From positions 1 to 64,000 of the forward strand of contig DASUJY010000065.1 in the NCBI GenBank assembly GCA_036279015.1: 64,000 nucleotides of DNA. Direction: 5' to 3'. Positions 50,001 to 58,499 of this stretch are shown here, one piece after another. The translations under genes were made by a program, and so were the position numbers. The notes under the pieces were generated by a model that was not told where the DNA came from, did not search any database, and saw only the letters and a list, made by a program, of their open reading frames with translations. The first letter of the stretch is position 1; each line of letters begins with the position of its first letter. Source of the stretch: DATEOR01 sp036279015. GTDB lineage: Bacteria > Actinomycetota > Thermoleophilia > Gaiellales > Gaiellaceae.

Positions 50001-50788
50001 GCGGCGAGTCGAAGGCCCTCACCTACACGTCGTACCTGGCACTGGACGAGATCCTCGGCGCCCAGCGCCCGCGCTCGGGCGAGCACGACGAGATCCTCTT
50101 CATCGTCGTGCACCAGGTCTACGAGCTGTGGTTCAAGGAGCTCCTGCACGAGCTCGTCCACCTGCAGCGGCTCCTGGAGGAGGGACAGGGGTCACCGGCA
50201 CTCTCGACGCTCAAGCGGATCCTCACCATCCTCAAGCTCGTCGTCGCGCAGATCGACGTCATCGAGACGCTGACTCCGGTGCAGTTCCTGAGCTTCAGGG
50301 ACCGGCTCGAGTCGGCGAGCGGCTTCCAGTCGGCCCAGTTCCGCGAGCTGGAGGCAGTAGTCGGCCGGCGCGAGCCGAAAGTGCTCCGCGCCTACGCGGA
50401 GGACCCCGAAGCGCGCTCGAGGATCGAAGCCGCGCTCGGGCGGCCCTCGCTCTACGACTCCTTTCTCCGCTACCTCTCGCTACGAGGTTACCCGGTGCCC
50501 GCGGAGCGGCTCGAGCGGGACGTCACGAAGCCTGTCGAGGAGTCAGAGGGCGTCCGCGCCGCCGTTCTCGCCGCCTACCGCGACGACGGTGAGTCGGCAC
50601 AGGTCTGCGAGCGGCTGGTCGACCTCGACGAGGGCTTCCAGGAGTGGCGCTACCGGCACGTGAAGATGGTCGAGCGGACGATCGGCTCCCGGTCCGGAAC
50701 GGGCGGCTCGCCGGGCGCGGCGTACCTGCACACGACGTTGAACCAACCGCTCTTCCCGGACCTCTGGTCGGTTCGCAGCGAGCTGTGA
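49997..50788 (+). CDS. kynA: Tryptophan 2,3-dioxygenase
   Basis: A 263-residue haem dioxygenase that opens the indole ring of L-tryptophan to N-formylkynurenine. Diagnostic residues are the FIVVHQVYELWFKELLHEL motif (residues 35-53, distal H39), the substrate-carboxylate Arg in SFRDRLESASGFQS (R101/R103), and the haem ligand H221 in EWRYRHVKMVERTIG. GTG 49997 overlaps the acyl-CoA dehydrogenase stop. It is followed directly by kynureninase, confirming a tryptophan-degrading operon. Confidence 0.95.
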   Translation: MSGESKALTYTSYLALDEILGAQRPRSGEHDEILFIVVHQVYELWFKELLHELVHLQRLLEEGQGSPALSTLKRILTILKLVVAQIDVIETLTPVQFLSFRDRLESASGFQSAQFRELEAVVGRREPKVLRAYAEDPEARSRIEAALGRPSLYDSFLRYLSLRGYPVPAERLERDVTKPVEESEGVRAAVLAAYRDDGESAQVCERLVDLDEGFQEWRYRHVKMVERTIGSRSGTGGSPGAAYLHTTLNQPLFPDLWSVRSEL

Positions 50789-51996
50789 TCAGCCTGGACG
50801 ATCTGCGCGCGTCGCCGAACGCGCTGTCAGGCCACTATTCGGCGTTCCACGTCGGCGAGCGGCTGCTTCTCACCGGCCATTCGCACCAGGCGTGGCCGGA
50901 CGTGGCACGGGAAGGTCAGCTGGAGGCATTCGACGACGCCTCTCGCCTCGTCGACGAGAAGTGGGAGCGCGCGTTCGCGAAGGCCGGACGGGTCCGCGCG
51001 GGGTTCGGCGCCCTGCTGGACGACGAAGCTCCCGTCGCACTGGCGCAGAACACGCACGAGCTGGTCACGCGCTTCCTCTCGGCGCTCGACGTGCGCTCGC
51101 GCCCGCGGCTCGTCACCTCGGACGGCGAGTTCCACACGCTGAGGCGACAGCTCGCGCGGCTCGACGAGGAGGGGCTCGACGTCGTCCGTCTCGAGATCGA
51201 GCCCGTCGAGACGCTCGCCGAGCGGATGGGGGCCGAGGTCGACGAGCGGACCAGCGCCGTCCTCGTCTCGGCCGTCCTCTTCGAGACGGCCCGGATCGTG
51301 CCCGGGCTCGACGCGCTTTCGGAAACCTGCGCCGAGAGCGGAGCCGAGCTGCTCGTCGACGTCTACCACGCGCTCGGGGCGCTCCCCTTCACCGTCCGGG
51401 AGCACGGGCTGGAGGCGGCCTGGATCGTGGGGGGCGGCTACAAGTACTTGCAGCTCGGGGAGGGCAACTGCTTTCTGCGTCTTCCACCCCACGCGGAGAC
51501 GATGCGGCCGGTCTTCACCGGCTGGTTCGCCGAGTTCGACGAGCTGGCCGCCGAGCACGCCGCCGGCCGCATCGGCTACAGCAGGGGTGCGTCGCGCTTT
51601 GCCGGCTCGACGTACGACCCGACGAGCAACTATCGCGCGGCCCGTGTCCTCGACTTCTTCGTCGAGCAATCGCTGACGTCGGAGCTGCTCCGTGAGGTGT
51701 CGCTTCACCAGACCGAGCTGCTCGCCCGCTGCGTCGACGAGCTGCAGGTCGCGGAGTCGGTGCTGACGCGCGACCGGGCCACGCCGCGGGAGCGGTTCGG
51801 CGGCTTCCTCGCGCTCGAATCTCCTCACGCCGAGACGATCGCCCGCGAGCTCGCCTCCGAGGGCGTCCTCACCGACGCGCGCGGACGCTACCTGCGGCTG
51901 GGGCCGGCGCCGTACCTCTCCGACGCCCAGCTGGAGGAAGCAGTCGAGCGGCTGGCGGGCGTCGTCGAACGAATGGGCGTATTGTCACGCCCATGA
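50785..51996 (+). CDS. kynU: Kynureninase
   Basis: A 403-residue fold type I PLP enzyme that cleaves kynurenine to anthranilate and alanine. The PLP lysine is K220 in IVGGGYKYLQLGEGNCFLRL. The cofactor Asp and His are in LLVDVYHALGALP (D192, H195). Early residues include TGHSHQAWPD and ALAQNTHELVTRFL. GTG 50785 overlaps the KynA stop as GTGA. Its product anthranilate is the expected substrate of the CoA ligase gene upstream, so the whole operon reads as one pathway. Confidence 0.94.
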   Translation: MISLDDLRASPNALSGHYSAFHVGERLLLTGHSHQAWPDVAREGQLEAFDDASRLVDEKWERAFAKAGRVRAGFGALLDDEAPVALAQNTHELVTRFLSALDVRSRPRLVTSDGEFHTLRRQLARLDEEGLDVVRLEIEPVETLAERMGAEVDERTSAVLVSAVLFETARIVPGLDALSETCAESGAELLVDVYHALGALPFTVREHGLEAAWIVGGGYKYLQLGEGNCFLRLPPHAETMRPVFTGWFAEFDELAAEHAAGRIGYSRGASRFAGSTYDPTSNYRAARVLDFFVEQSLTSELLREVSLHQTELLARCVDELQVAESVLTRDRATPRERFGGFLALESPHAETIARELASEGVLTDARGRYLRLGPAPYLSDAQLEEAVERLAGVVERMGVLSRP

Positions 51997-53369
51997 CCGA
52001 GACGAAATACACCCTGCCCGAATCCGCAATTCCCGAGCGCTGGTACAACATCCAGGCGGACATGCCGAACCCCGCGCAGCCGGTGCTCCATCCGGGCACC
52101 GGCCAGCCGGTCGGTCCCGACGATCTCGCCCCGCTCTTCCCGATGGAGCTGATCCTCCAGGAGGTCTCGCAGGAAGCTGAGATCGCGATCCCCGAGCCGA
52201 TCCGCGACGTCTATCGCCTCTGGCGACCAACCCCCCTCTACCGCGCGCACCGGCTCGAGGCCGACCTCGGCACGAAGTCTCACATCTACTACAAGTACGA
52301 AGGGGTCAGCCCGGCGGGGAGCCACAAGCCGAACACGGCGGTTGCCCAGGCGTACTACGTCAAGGAGGACGGGCGCACGCGCGTCGCGACCGAGACGGGC
52401 GCGGGCCAGTGGGGCAGCGCACTCTCGCTCGCCTCGCGGCTCTTCGGGCTCGAGTGCAAGGTGTACATGGTCCGTATCTCGTACGAGCAGAAGCCGTACC
52501 GGCGCTCGATGATCGAGACGTGGGGGGCGCAGGTCGTACCGAGCCCGTCGGAAGACACACAGGCGGGCCGCGCGATCCTCGCCGAGCACCCGGACTCGCC
52601 CGGAAGTCTCGGCATCGCCATCTCCGAGGCGGTCGAGGACGCGGCGGGGCGCGAGGACACGGCGTACTCGCTCGGCAGCGTGCTGAACCACGTGCTGACG
52701 CACCAGACCGTGATCGGCCAGGAAGCGCTCGCGCAGATGGAGGAGGCCGGGGAGTTTCCCGACATCGTCGTCGGCTGTGTCGGCGGCGGCTCGAACTTCG
52801 CGGGCCTCGCCTTCCCCTTCCTGCGCGAGAAGATCGCCGGGAAGGAGATCGACGTCCTCGCGTGCGAGCCTGCCGCGTGCCCGACCCTCACCCGCGGCCC
52901 GTTCGCCTACGACTTCGGCGACACGGGACGGCTGACTCCGCTCGTGCCCATGCACACGCTCGGGCATGACTTCGTCCCGGCGGCGATCCACGCCGGCGGG
53001 CTCCGCTACCACGGGATGGCGCCGCTCGTCTCCCAGCTCGTCCTTGACGGTCTCATGCGAGCAGAGGCCTACACCCAGGGCGAGGTCTTCGCCTCCGCCC
53101 TTCGCTTTGCCCGCAGCGAAGGGATCATCCCGGCCCCCGAGGCGGCACACGCCGTTCACGGCGCGATCGGCACGGCGGCCGCCGCAGACGAGGCGGGCGA
53201 ACAGAGGACGATCCTCTTCAACCTCTCCGGTCACGGCCACTTCGACCTGGGCGCCTACGACGCGTACCTGGCCGGAAAGCTGGAGGACATCGCCCTGGCC
53301 GACGAGGAGATCGAACGGGCCCTCGAGGCGATCGAGGCGCTCCCGAAGCCCGCCGCCGGAGTCAGCTGA
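51993..53369 (+). CDS. trpB: TrpB2-like tryptophan synthase beta chain
   Basis: A 458-residue PLP enzyme of the long TrpB2-type subfamily (TrpB-like), which acts without TrpA. Visible are the PLP lysine in SPAGSHKPNTAVAQAYY, ETGAGQWGSALSLASRLFG, the phosphate-binding VGCVGGGSNFAGLAF and LFNLSGHGHFDLGAYD. Such enzymes make tryptophan from indole and serine. In a tryptophan-degrading operon it may feed free indole into the pathway, or serve an anabolic housekeeping role. It overlaps the kynU stop by 4 bases. Confidence 0.93.
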   Translation: MTETKYTLPESAIPERWYNIQADMPNPAQPVLHPGTGQPVGPDDLAPLFPMELILQEVSQEAEIAIPEPIRDVYRLWRPTPLYRAHRLEADLGTKSHIYYKYEGVSPAGSHKPNTAVAQAYYVKEDGRTRVATETGAGQWGSALSLASRLFGLECKVYMVRISYEQKPYRRSMIETWGAQVVPSPSEDTQAGRAILAEHPDSPGSLGIAISEAVEDAAGREDTAYSLGSVLNHVLTHQTVIGQEALAQMEEAGEFPDIVVGCVGGGSNFAGLAFPFLREKIAGKEIDVLACEPAACPTLTRGPFAYDFGDTGRLTPLVPMHTLGHDFVPAAIHAGGLRYHGMAPLVSQLVLDGLMRAEAYTQGEVFASALRFARSEGIIPAPEAAHAVHGAIGTAAAADEAGEQRTILFNLSGHGHFDLGAYDAYLAGKLEDIALADEEIERALEAIEALPKPAAGVS

Positions 53370-54451
53370 GCCCACGCCGGCCCGCCCGGGCGGAAGTCGT
53401 CGGCAGCCTCCTGCGGCCCCGAGAGCTGCGGGCGGCTGTCGAGACGCGCTCCGATCCGGTGCACCTTGGCGCGATCGCCGATGAGGCGATCGAGGATGTC
53501 GTCGCGCGCCAGATCGACCTCGGGCTCGACGTGGTCTCTGACGGCGAGTTCAGGCGCTGGATGTTCCTGAACTCGTTCTACGACGCTGTCAGCGGGGTCG
53601 CCAGCGATCGGAGCGAGGTTGACTTCCGGAACGAGCGAGGCGAGACCGTCGTCCTGACCGTGCCGTCGGTCGAGGCGCGCCTCGAGCAGGTGGACAGCCC
53701 CGCCGCGCGCGAGGCCGCGTTCCTCGCAAAGATCACCGAGCACCCCTTCAAGGTCACCTTCCCGGCCGCATCGATCTTCGTCCACCCGTTCGGCGTCTCC
53801 ACCGACGCGTATCCGAGCCACGAGGAGTTCGTCGCCGAGGCCGTTGCAATCGAGCGACGCCTCATCGCGGAGGCCGTGGAAGCGGGCTGCCGCTACGTCC
53901 AGCTCGACTTCCCGCTCTATCCGTACCTCGTCGACCCGAGCTGGAGCACCCGCTTCGAGGCGGCCGGCCACCGCGTCTCCGACCTCCTCGCGCGGGCGCT
54001 CGCGACCGACCGGGCGGTTCTGGAGGGAGTGCCCGCCGGCGTCACGAAGGCTCTCCACATCTGCAGAGGGAACTACCGGTCGCGCTGGATCTGTGAGGGT
54101 TCGCTCGAGCCCATCGCAGAGCGGCTCTTCGGCGAGCTTCCGTACGACGCCTTCCTGGTCGAATGGGACGACGTCGGCCGCGACGGCGGCTACGCGCCCG
54201 TTCGCTTCGTGCCGCCGGGGCGGATCGCAGTCATGGGCCTCCTCAGCTCCAAGCGGCCCGAGGTCGAGAGCGAGGAGGAGATCCTGCGCCGGCTTCAGGA
54301 CGCTTCAGCGCACCTGCCGTACGAGCAGCTCGGGATCTCGACCCAGTGCGGCTTCGCCTCCGTGATCGCGGGCAACGAGATCGACGAGGACGCGCAGTGG
54401 CGGAAGCTCGACCTCGTCGCGCGGGTGGCCGACCGGGTCTGGCCGCGCTGA
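53366..54451 (+). CDS. MetE-like (UROD/MetE fold) methyltransferase-type protein, apparent CTG start
   Basis: A 361-residue protein resembling the C-terminal domain of cobalamin-independent methionine synthase. The N-terminus RAEVVGSLLRPRELRAA is a family hallmark and is preceded in frame only by CTG 53366, which overlaps the upstream stop (CTGA); GTG 53459 would remove this hallmark. Zinc-ligand regions are ALHICRGNYRSRW (His, Cys) and GISTQCGFASVIAGNE (Cys). Such single-domain members often act in methyl transfer or C-S chemistry rather than full methionine synthesis. Its role in this operon is unknown; it may be co-transcribed only. Confidence 0.85.
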   Translation: MSPRRPARAEVVGSLLRPRELRAAVETRSDPVHLGAIADEAIEDVVARQIDLGLDVVSDGEFRRWMFLNSFYDAVSGVASDRSEVDFRNERGETVVLTVPSVEARLEQVDSPAAREAAFLAKITEHPFKVTFPAASIFVHPFGVSTDAYPSHEEFVAEAVAIERRLIAEAVEAGCRYVQLDFPLYPYLVDPSWSTRFEAAGHRVSDLLARALATDRAVLEGVPAGVTKALHICRGNYRSRWICEGSLEPIAERLFGELPYDAFLVEWDDVGRDGGYAPVRFVPPGRIAVMGLLSSKRPEVESEEEILRRLQDASAHLPYEQLGISTQCGFASVIAGNEIDEDAQWRKLDLVARVADRVWPR

Positions 54452-54458
54452 TCGAACC

Positions 54459-55685
54459 TCATGCCTGCCAGCGCAGGCGAAGCTCGGGCGGGCGGCGGAA
54501 GGCGAAGCCGTGCGGCTCGGACGGATCGACGAGCTCGAGGCCGCCCAGACGCTCGAGGATCGCTCGTACGGCGATCGGCCCCTGGAGCCGCGCCATATTG
54601 AACCCGAGACAGTGATGGATGCCGAAGCTGAAGGCGAGGTGGTGGCGCGCGTTCTCGCGGCGAACGTCGAAGCGGGCCGCCTCCTCGAACACGTCGGAAT
54701 CGCGGCCGGCCGCGAGGGTCGAGACGCCGACGAACTCGCCGCGACCGAGCTCGATCCCGCCGAGCTCGGTCGGCCCTCCGGTCCAGCGCTCGATGAAGGC
54801 CACCGGCGGGATGAGGCGCATCCCTTCCTCGACCGCGTTCCCGACGAGACCCGGGTCGGCTTTGACGGCCGCGAGCTCGTCGGGGTGACGGAGCAAGAGG
54901 TAGACGGCGTTCGTCACCATCGACTCGACGGTCTCGATGGCGCCGAAGAGGATGACGCGGAGCTGCGCGACGATCTCCTCGTCGGCGAGGCCGCCGGCCT
55001 CGGTCGCGACCACGGCTGTGATCGAGCCGTCCGCTTCTGAGCGGACGCGGGCGAGCTCCCGGTGGAGGATCTCGCTCAGCTCGGCCCGGGCCGCGTCGGC
55101 GCGCCGCTGCGGCTCCGGATCGCCGTCGTAGACCATCGCGCCCGCGAACGCCTCGTAGAAGCCGTCGATCTTCGGGACATCGTCGAGGGAGAGGCCGAGG
55201 ATGTCACCGGCGACGCCGATCGCGAACGGGGCCGCGAAGTCACGCACCAGCTCGCACGAGCCTCGCGGAGCGAGCCCGGCGAGCATGCCCTCCACGCGCG
55301 CCGCCACCCGCTCCTCGAAGCGCTCGTGCACGGCGCGGCGGCGGAACGGCTCGTCGAAGGGGAGCCGCTGGCGCTCGTGCTCGGGCGAGTCGCTCGTCAG
55401 CATCATCACGCCGAGCGAGGCGCGGACGAGGTTCGGCTCGGCCCAGACGGTGAAGTCCGCGGTCCGGGCGAGGACGCTGCGGGCGAGCGGGTAGCCGGTG
55501 ACGAGCCAGCCCCCTAGCGCAGGCACCCACGAAACGGGCTCCGCCTCGCGCAGGCGGTCGAGCGCGGCGATCCGCTCGTGGTCCTCCAGATCGGCGAACT
55601 CGATCGCGGCGCCAGCGGGAAACCGCCCGCGACGGCGCGCTTCCTCCTCGTCGGAGAGGACGACCTGCGGGACGAGCGTCGCCAT
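54459..55685 (-). CDS. Cytochrome P450
   Basis: A 408-residue soluble bacterial P450. The haem-binding loop is LAFSFGIHHCLGFNMARLQ (Cys ligand), the ExxR motif is VEEGMRLIPPVAF, and the I-helix segment VILFGAIETVESMVTNA lacks the usual acid-threonine pair in its canonical form (AIETVES). Its substrate is unknown. It is the last gene of a leftward operon (SDR, nitrilase, FAD oxidoreductase, P450) and needs redox partners encoded elsewhere. The ATG at 55685 was chosen; the longer frame lacks P450 similarity. Confidence 0.93.
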   Translation of the reverse strand: MATLVPQVVLSDEEEARRRGRFPAGAAIEFADLEDHERIAALDRLREAEPVSWVPALGGWLVTGYPLARSVLARTADFTVWAEPNLVRASLGVMMLTSDSPEHERQRLPFDEPFRRRAVHERFEERVAARVEGMLAGLAPRGSCELVRDFAAPFAIGVAGDILGLSLDDVPKIDGFYEAFAGAMVYDGDPEPQRRADAARAELSEILHRELARVRSEADGSITAVVATEAGGLADEEIVAQLRVILFGAIETVESMVTNAVYLLLRHPDELAAVKADPGLVGNAVEEGMRLIPPVAFIERWTGGPTELGGIELGRGEFVGVSTLAAGRDSDVFEEAARFDVRRENARHHLAFSFGIHHCLGFNMARLQGPIAVRAILERLGGLELVDPSEPHGFAFRRPPELRLRWQA

Positions 55686-55695
55686 TGCCTCCGCT

Positions 55696-57297
55696 TCAGG
55701 CACTCGCGGCCGCCGCGCCCCACCAGGCGTCGATCCCGAGTTCGGCGGCGATCGCGCCCGCCGCGTTGTAGCCGCACGCGCCGCCGATCGAGCCGCCTGG
55801 ATGCGTCGAGGAGCCGCAGAGGTACACGTTCTCGAACGCCGTGCGGTACGGCGGGTACTCGTGGAAGGGGCGGAAGACACCGAGCTGGTCCTGCGTCATC
55901 TCGCCGTGGTTCCAGTCCCCGTGGCGCATGCTCGGCATCCGCCGCTCGATGTCGAGCGGGCTCGCCACGTAGCGGCCCACGATCTGCGCCTCGTCGAGCC
56001 CGGACGCATAGGCACGCCAGCGCTCGAGCACCCTCTCCGCATAGCCGTCCTTGGCCTCGTCCCAGGCCTCCGACCCGCCGTCGCGGAGGTCCCATGGAGC
56101 GATCTGCTCGCAGAAGCAGGCCTCCTTGCCCGGCGGGCACAGGCTCGGCTCGAAGAGCGAGGGGTGGACGGTGAAGAGGCCCGGCGTGCGCGGCGGGACG
56201 CCGAGGCGGCAGTCGGAGGCGTTGTCGTCGAGTACGTCCAGCGACTCGCAGAGAGAAACGGCGAAGCAGCTCTCGACCGCCTCGTCCCACCCTGCAGCCT
56301 GCCAGCGGACCGGCGCCTCGAGCGCGAGGTAGACGCAGAACATCGACATCTCGTCGTAGCGCCACCGACGGCACGCGTGCACGAACTCGCCGGAGAGCTC
56401 GCTTTCGCCCACGAGCTCGAGGAACGTGTGCCGGGGATCGAGGTTCGAGACGAGGATCCCGTCGACGGGAATCCGCTCGCCGTCCTCGAGCTCGACCGCC
56501 CTCGCCAAGCCGTCGCCCACCTCGATGCGCCGAACGGGCGCGTCGAGGCGTAGCTCGCCGCCGTGGTCCTCGAGGCAGCGGACCATCGCCTGGGCGAGCA
56601 TGTTGGAGCCGCCGACGCAGATCGCCCAACCGTAGGGCTCGAGCGACCCCGCGAGCATCACCGGGTAGTTGGCGCCGAGGCCGAAGACGTCGCCCGTCCC
56701 GGCGAGCTGCGCCACCCAGAAGCCGAGCCACGTCTGCACCTCGGGCGTCTCGAAGAGGTCGCGGGCAACGTGGTTCGGGGCCGAGAGGAAGTGGCGCAGA
56801 AGCCCGAGCCCTTCGGCGCTCCCTTCGAGCGGCGCGAGCTCCTGCGACGGACGAGCGGGAGGGGCGAAGAGCGCCGGGATGATTCCCTCCTCGAGCACCC
56901 GGCGGTAGGCGTGCGCAAGCTCGCGGAACGTCTCCGCGTCGGCGCGCGAGAAGCGTGCGATCCGCTCGGCCGTCCGCTCGACGCTGCGGGAGAGGACGAT
57001 GGCGCGGCCGTCAGGGAAGACATGCGCGAACTGGTTCTCCGGCCAGACGTAGCGCGCGCCGTAGCGCTCGAGCTCGAGGTCGCGGTAGACCGGGCCCCAG
57101 TGGATGATCCCGTGGAAGTTGGAGTGGAAGTTGTGCCGGAAGCCGGGCGCGGCGACCTCCTCCGTTGCACATCCTCCGCCGGCCACGTGCCGCGCCTCGA
57201 GGACGAGCACACGCTTCCCCGCCTTTGCGAGGTAGGCGGCGCACGTGAGGGCGTTGTGCCCTCCGCCCACGAAGACCGCGTCGTAGCGCTCGGCCAT
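55696..57297 (-). CDS. Phytoene-desaturase-like FAD oxidoreductase
   Basis: A 533-residue FAD protein of the CrtI/amine-oxidase-like superfamily. The N-terminal motif is VFVGGGHNALTCAAYLAKAGKRVLVLEA and the C-terminal FAD contact is NVYLCGSSTHPGGSIGGACGYNAAGAI. A cysteine-rich segment (PSLCPPGKEACFCEQIAPW) is unusual and may hold metal or be structural. The function is unclear: dehydrogenation or isomerisation of a hydrophobic substrate is typical. Its ATG overlaps the nitrilase stop (TGATG), and P450 begins 10 bases later. Confidence 0.87.
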   Translation of the reverse strand: MAERYDAVFVGGGHNALTCAAYLAKAGKRVLVLEARHVAGGGCATEEVAAPGFRHNFHSNFHGIIHWGPVYRDLELERYGARYVWPENQFAHVFPDGRAIVLSRSVERTAERIARFSRADAETFRELAHAYRRVLEEGIIPALFAPPARPSQELAPLEGSAEGLGLLRHFLSAPNHVARDLFETPEVQTWLGFWVAQLAGTGDVFGLGANYPVMLAGSLEPYGWAICVGGSNMLAQAMVRCLEDHGGELRLDAPVRRIEVGDGLARAVELEDGERIPVDGILVSNLDPRHTFLELVGESELSGEFVHACRRWRYDEMSMFCVYLALEAPVRWQAAGWDEAVESCFAVSLCESLDVLDDNASDCRLGVPPRTPGLFTVHPSLFEPSLCPPGKEACFCEQIAPWDLRDGGSEAWDEAKDGYAERVLERWRAYASGLDEAQIVGRYVASPLDIERRMPSMRHGDWNHGEMTQDQLGVFRPFHEYPPYRTAFENVYLCGSSTHPGGSIGGACGYNAAGAIAAELGIDAWWGAAAASA

Positions 57298-58484
57298 CAG
57301 TCCTCCTCGTCCCAGAGGTGGCGAGCCTCTTCCCACGCGTCGGCGGGCGAGGCGTCGTCGGGGGGGATGTAGCGGGCGCCCGGAAACGCGTGGGCGGGCG
57401 CCGTGTACGTCCCGCGCTCGAGCAGCCGGCGGATGTTGCCCCGGTAGATCTCGTCCACCTCGGCGTGCGAGGCCGGGTCGTCCTCCAGCCAGAGGTTGGC
57501 GGGGTGGACGGGCTCCTCGTACATCCGCCGGAAGACCTCGGTACGCAGGTCCTTGAGCCAGTTCGAGTTCAAGTTCATGACGCGGAACTGGCGGAGGGCC
57601 TCGACGTCGACGATCGCCGAGACGAACGTGTTGTAGCCGGACGCGCTGTAGGCGACGACGTTCCCGAGGTAGTCGACGATGTGCGAGTTGCCGCCGCCGA
57701 TGTCGTAGGGATGCTCCATGCGCGGGTGCAGGTACACGGGCCCGACGTTCGGGCAGATCATGTAGACGCTGTTGAAGTGGGCGTGCGCGCGGTTCTGGAG
57801 CATCCAGGTGCCGCCGCCCGGGTACCCGACGCCCGTCATCGGCACCGCCTCGCTCGGCCTGTACACGACCTCGGCGCCGTTCATCGCGAGCGCGCGCACC
57901 GCCTCCGGGTACTCCCCGTCCGAGCAGCAGATCGTGCCGAGGTTGCCGATGTCGTCCGTGCGCAGCACGGGGTAGAAGGCGTCGATCCCGTCGCCGAAGA
58001 CCTCGACCCAGCGGTCGTAGACGTCGTGCGGGGTGCACGAGCGCTCGCGGCACCAGAGGTGGTTCTTGGCCGCCCGGTGGACGATCTCGCCCTGCGGCGA
58101 GATGACGAAGAGCATGTTGAAGTAGCGGTCCTCGATCACCTCGGGCCAGCGCGCCTTGCACTGGACGACGAGGTAGACGTCGTAGTGGCGGGCGAGGCCG
58201 GCGAGGACTTCCGTCTCCTCGCCCGGGACGTCGATGAAGAGATCGCGCGCGGCCGTCACGTGCGGGATGTCGAACGCCTCGTCCGTGAAGCCGGTCAGCG
58301 CGCCCTCGGGCAGGGCGACGAGGCGCACCGGCATGTTGATCCCGATCACCGACATCGCTGCGTGGATGCCGTCCTCGACGATGGCGAGGTTCCGCTTGAT
58401 GTGCTTGCGCTCGCCCACTCCGTGCACGACGGTCGAGAGCCCGACGGCGAGGTACGGAGCGATGGGCTGGTGGTTGTCGGTCAC
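57297..58484 (-). CDS. Nitrilase superfamily amidase/nitrilase
   Basis: A 395-residue CN-hydrolase with the Glu-Lys-Cys triad: Glu in VALPEGALTGF, Lys in HRAAKNHLWC and Cys in LGTICCSDGEYPEAVRAL. The length is at the upper end of the family, with a C-terminal extension (about residues 300-395). It would hydrolyse a nitrile or an amide to an acid and ammonia. It sits 15 bases after the SDR gene and is coupled to the FAD oxidoreductase. It is also an alternative candidate for a formamidase of the tryptophan pathway. Confidence 0.9.
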   Translation of the reverse strand: MTDNHQPIAPYLAVGLSTVVHGVGERKHIKRNLAIVEDGIHAAMSVIGINMPVRLVALPEGALTGFTDEAFDIPHVTAARDLFIDVPGEETEVLAGLARHYDVYLVVQCKARWPEVIEDRYFNMLFVISPQGEIVHRAAKNHLWCRERSCTPHDVYDRWVEVFGDGIDAFYPVLRTDDIGNLGTICCSDGEYPEAVRALAMNGAEVVYRPSEAVPMTGVGYPGGGTWMLQNRAHAHFNSVYMICPNVGPVYLHPRMEHPYDIGGGNSHIVDYLGNVVAYSASGYNTFVSAIVDVEALRQFRVMNLNSNWLKDLRTEVFRRMYEEPVHPANLWLEDDPASHAEVDEIYRGNIRRLLERGTYTAPAHAFPGARYIPPDDASPADAWEEARHLWDEED

Positions 58485-58499
58485 GGTCCTCCTCGTAGG

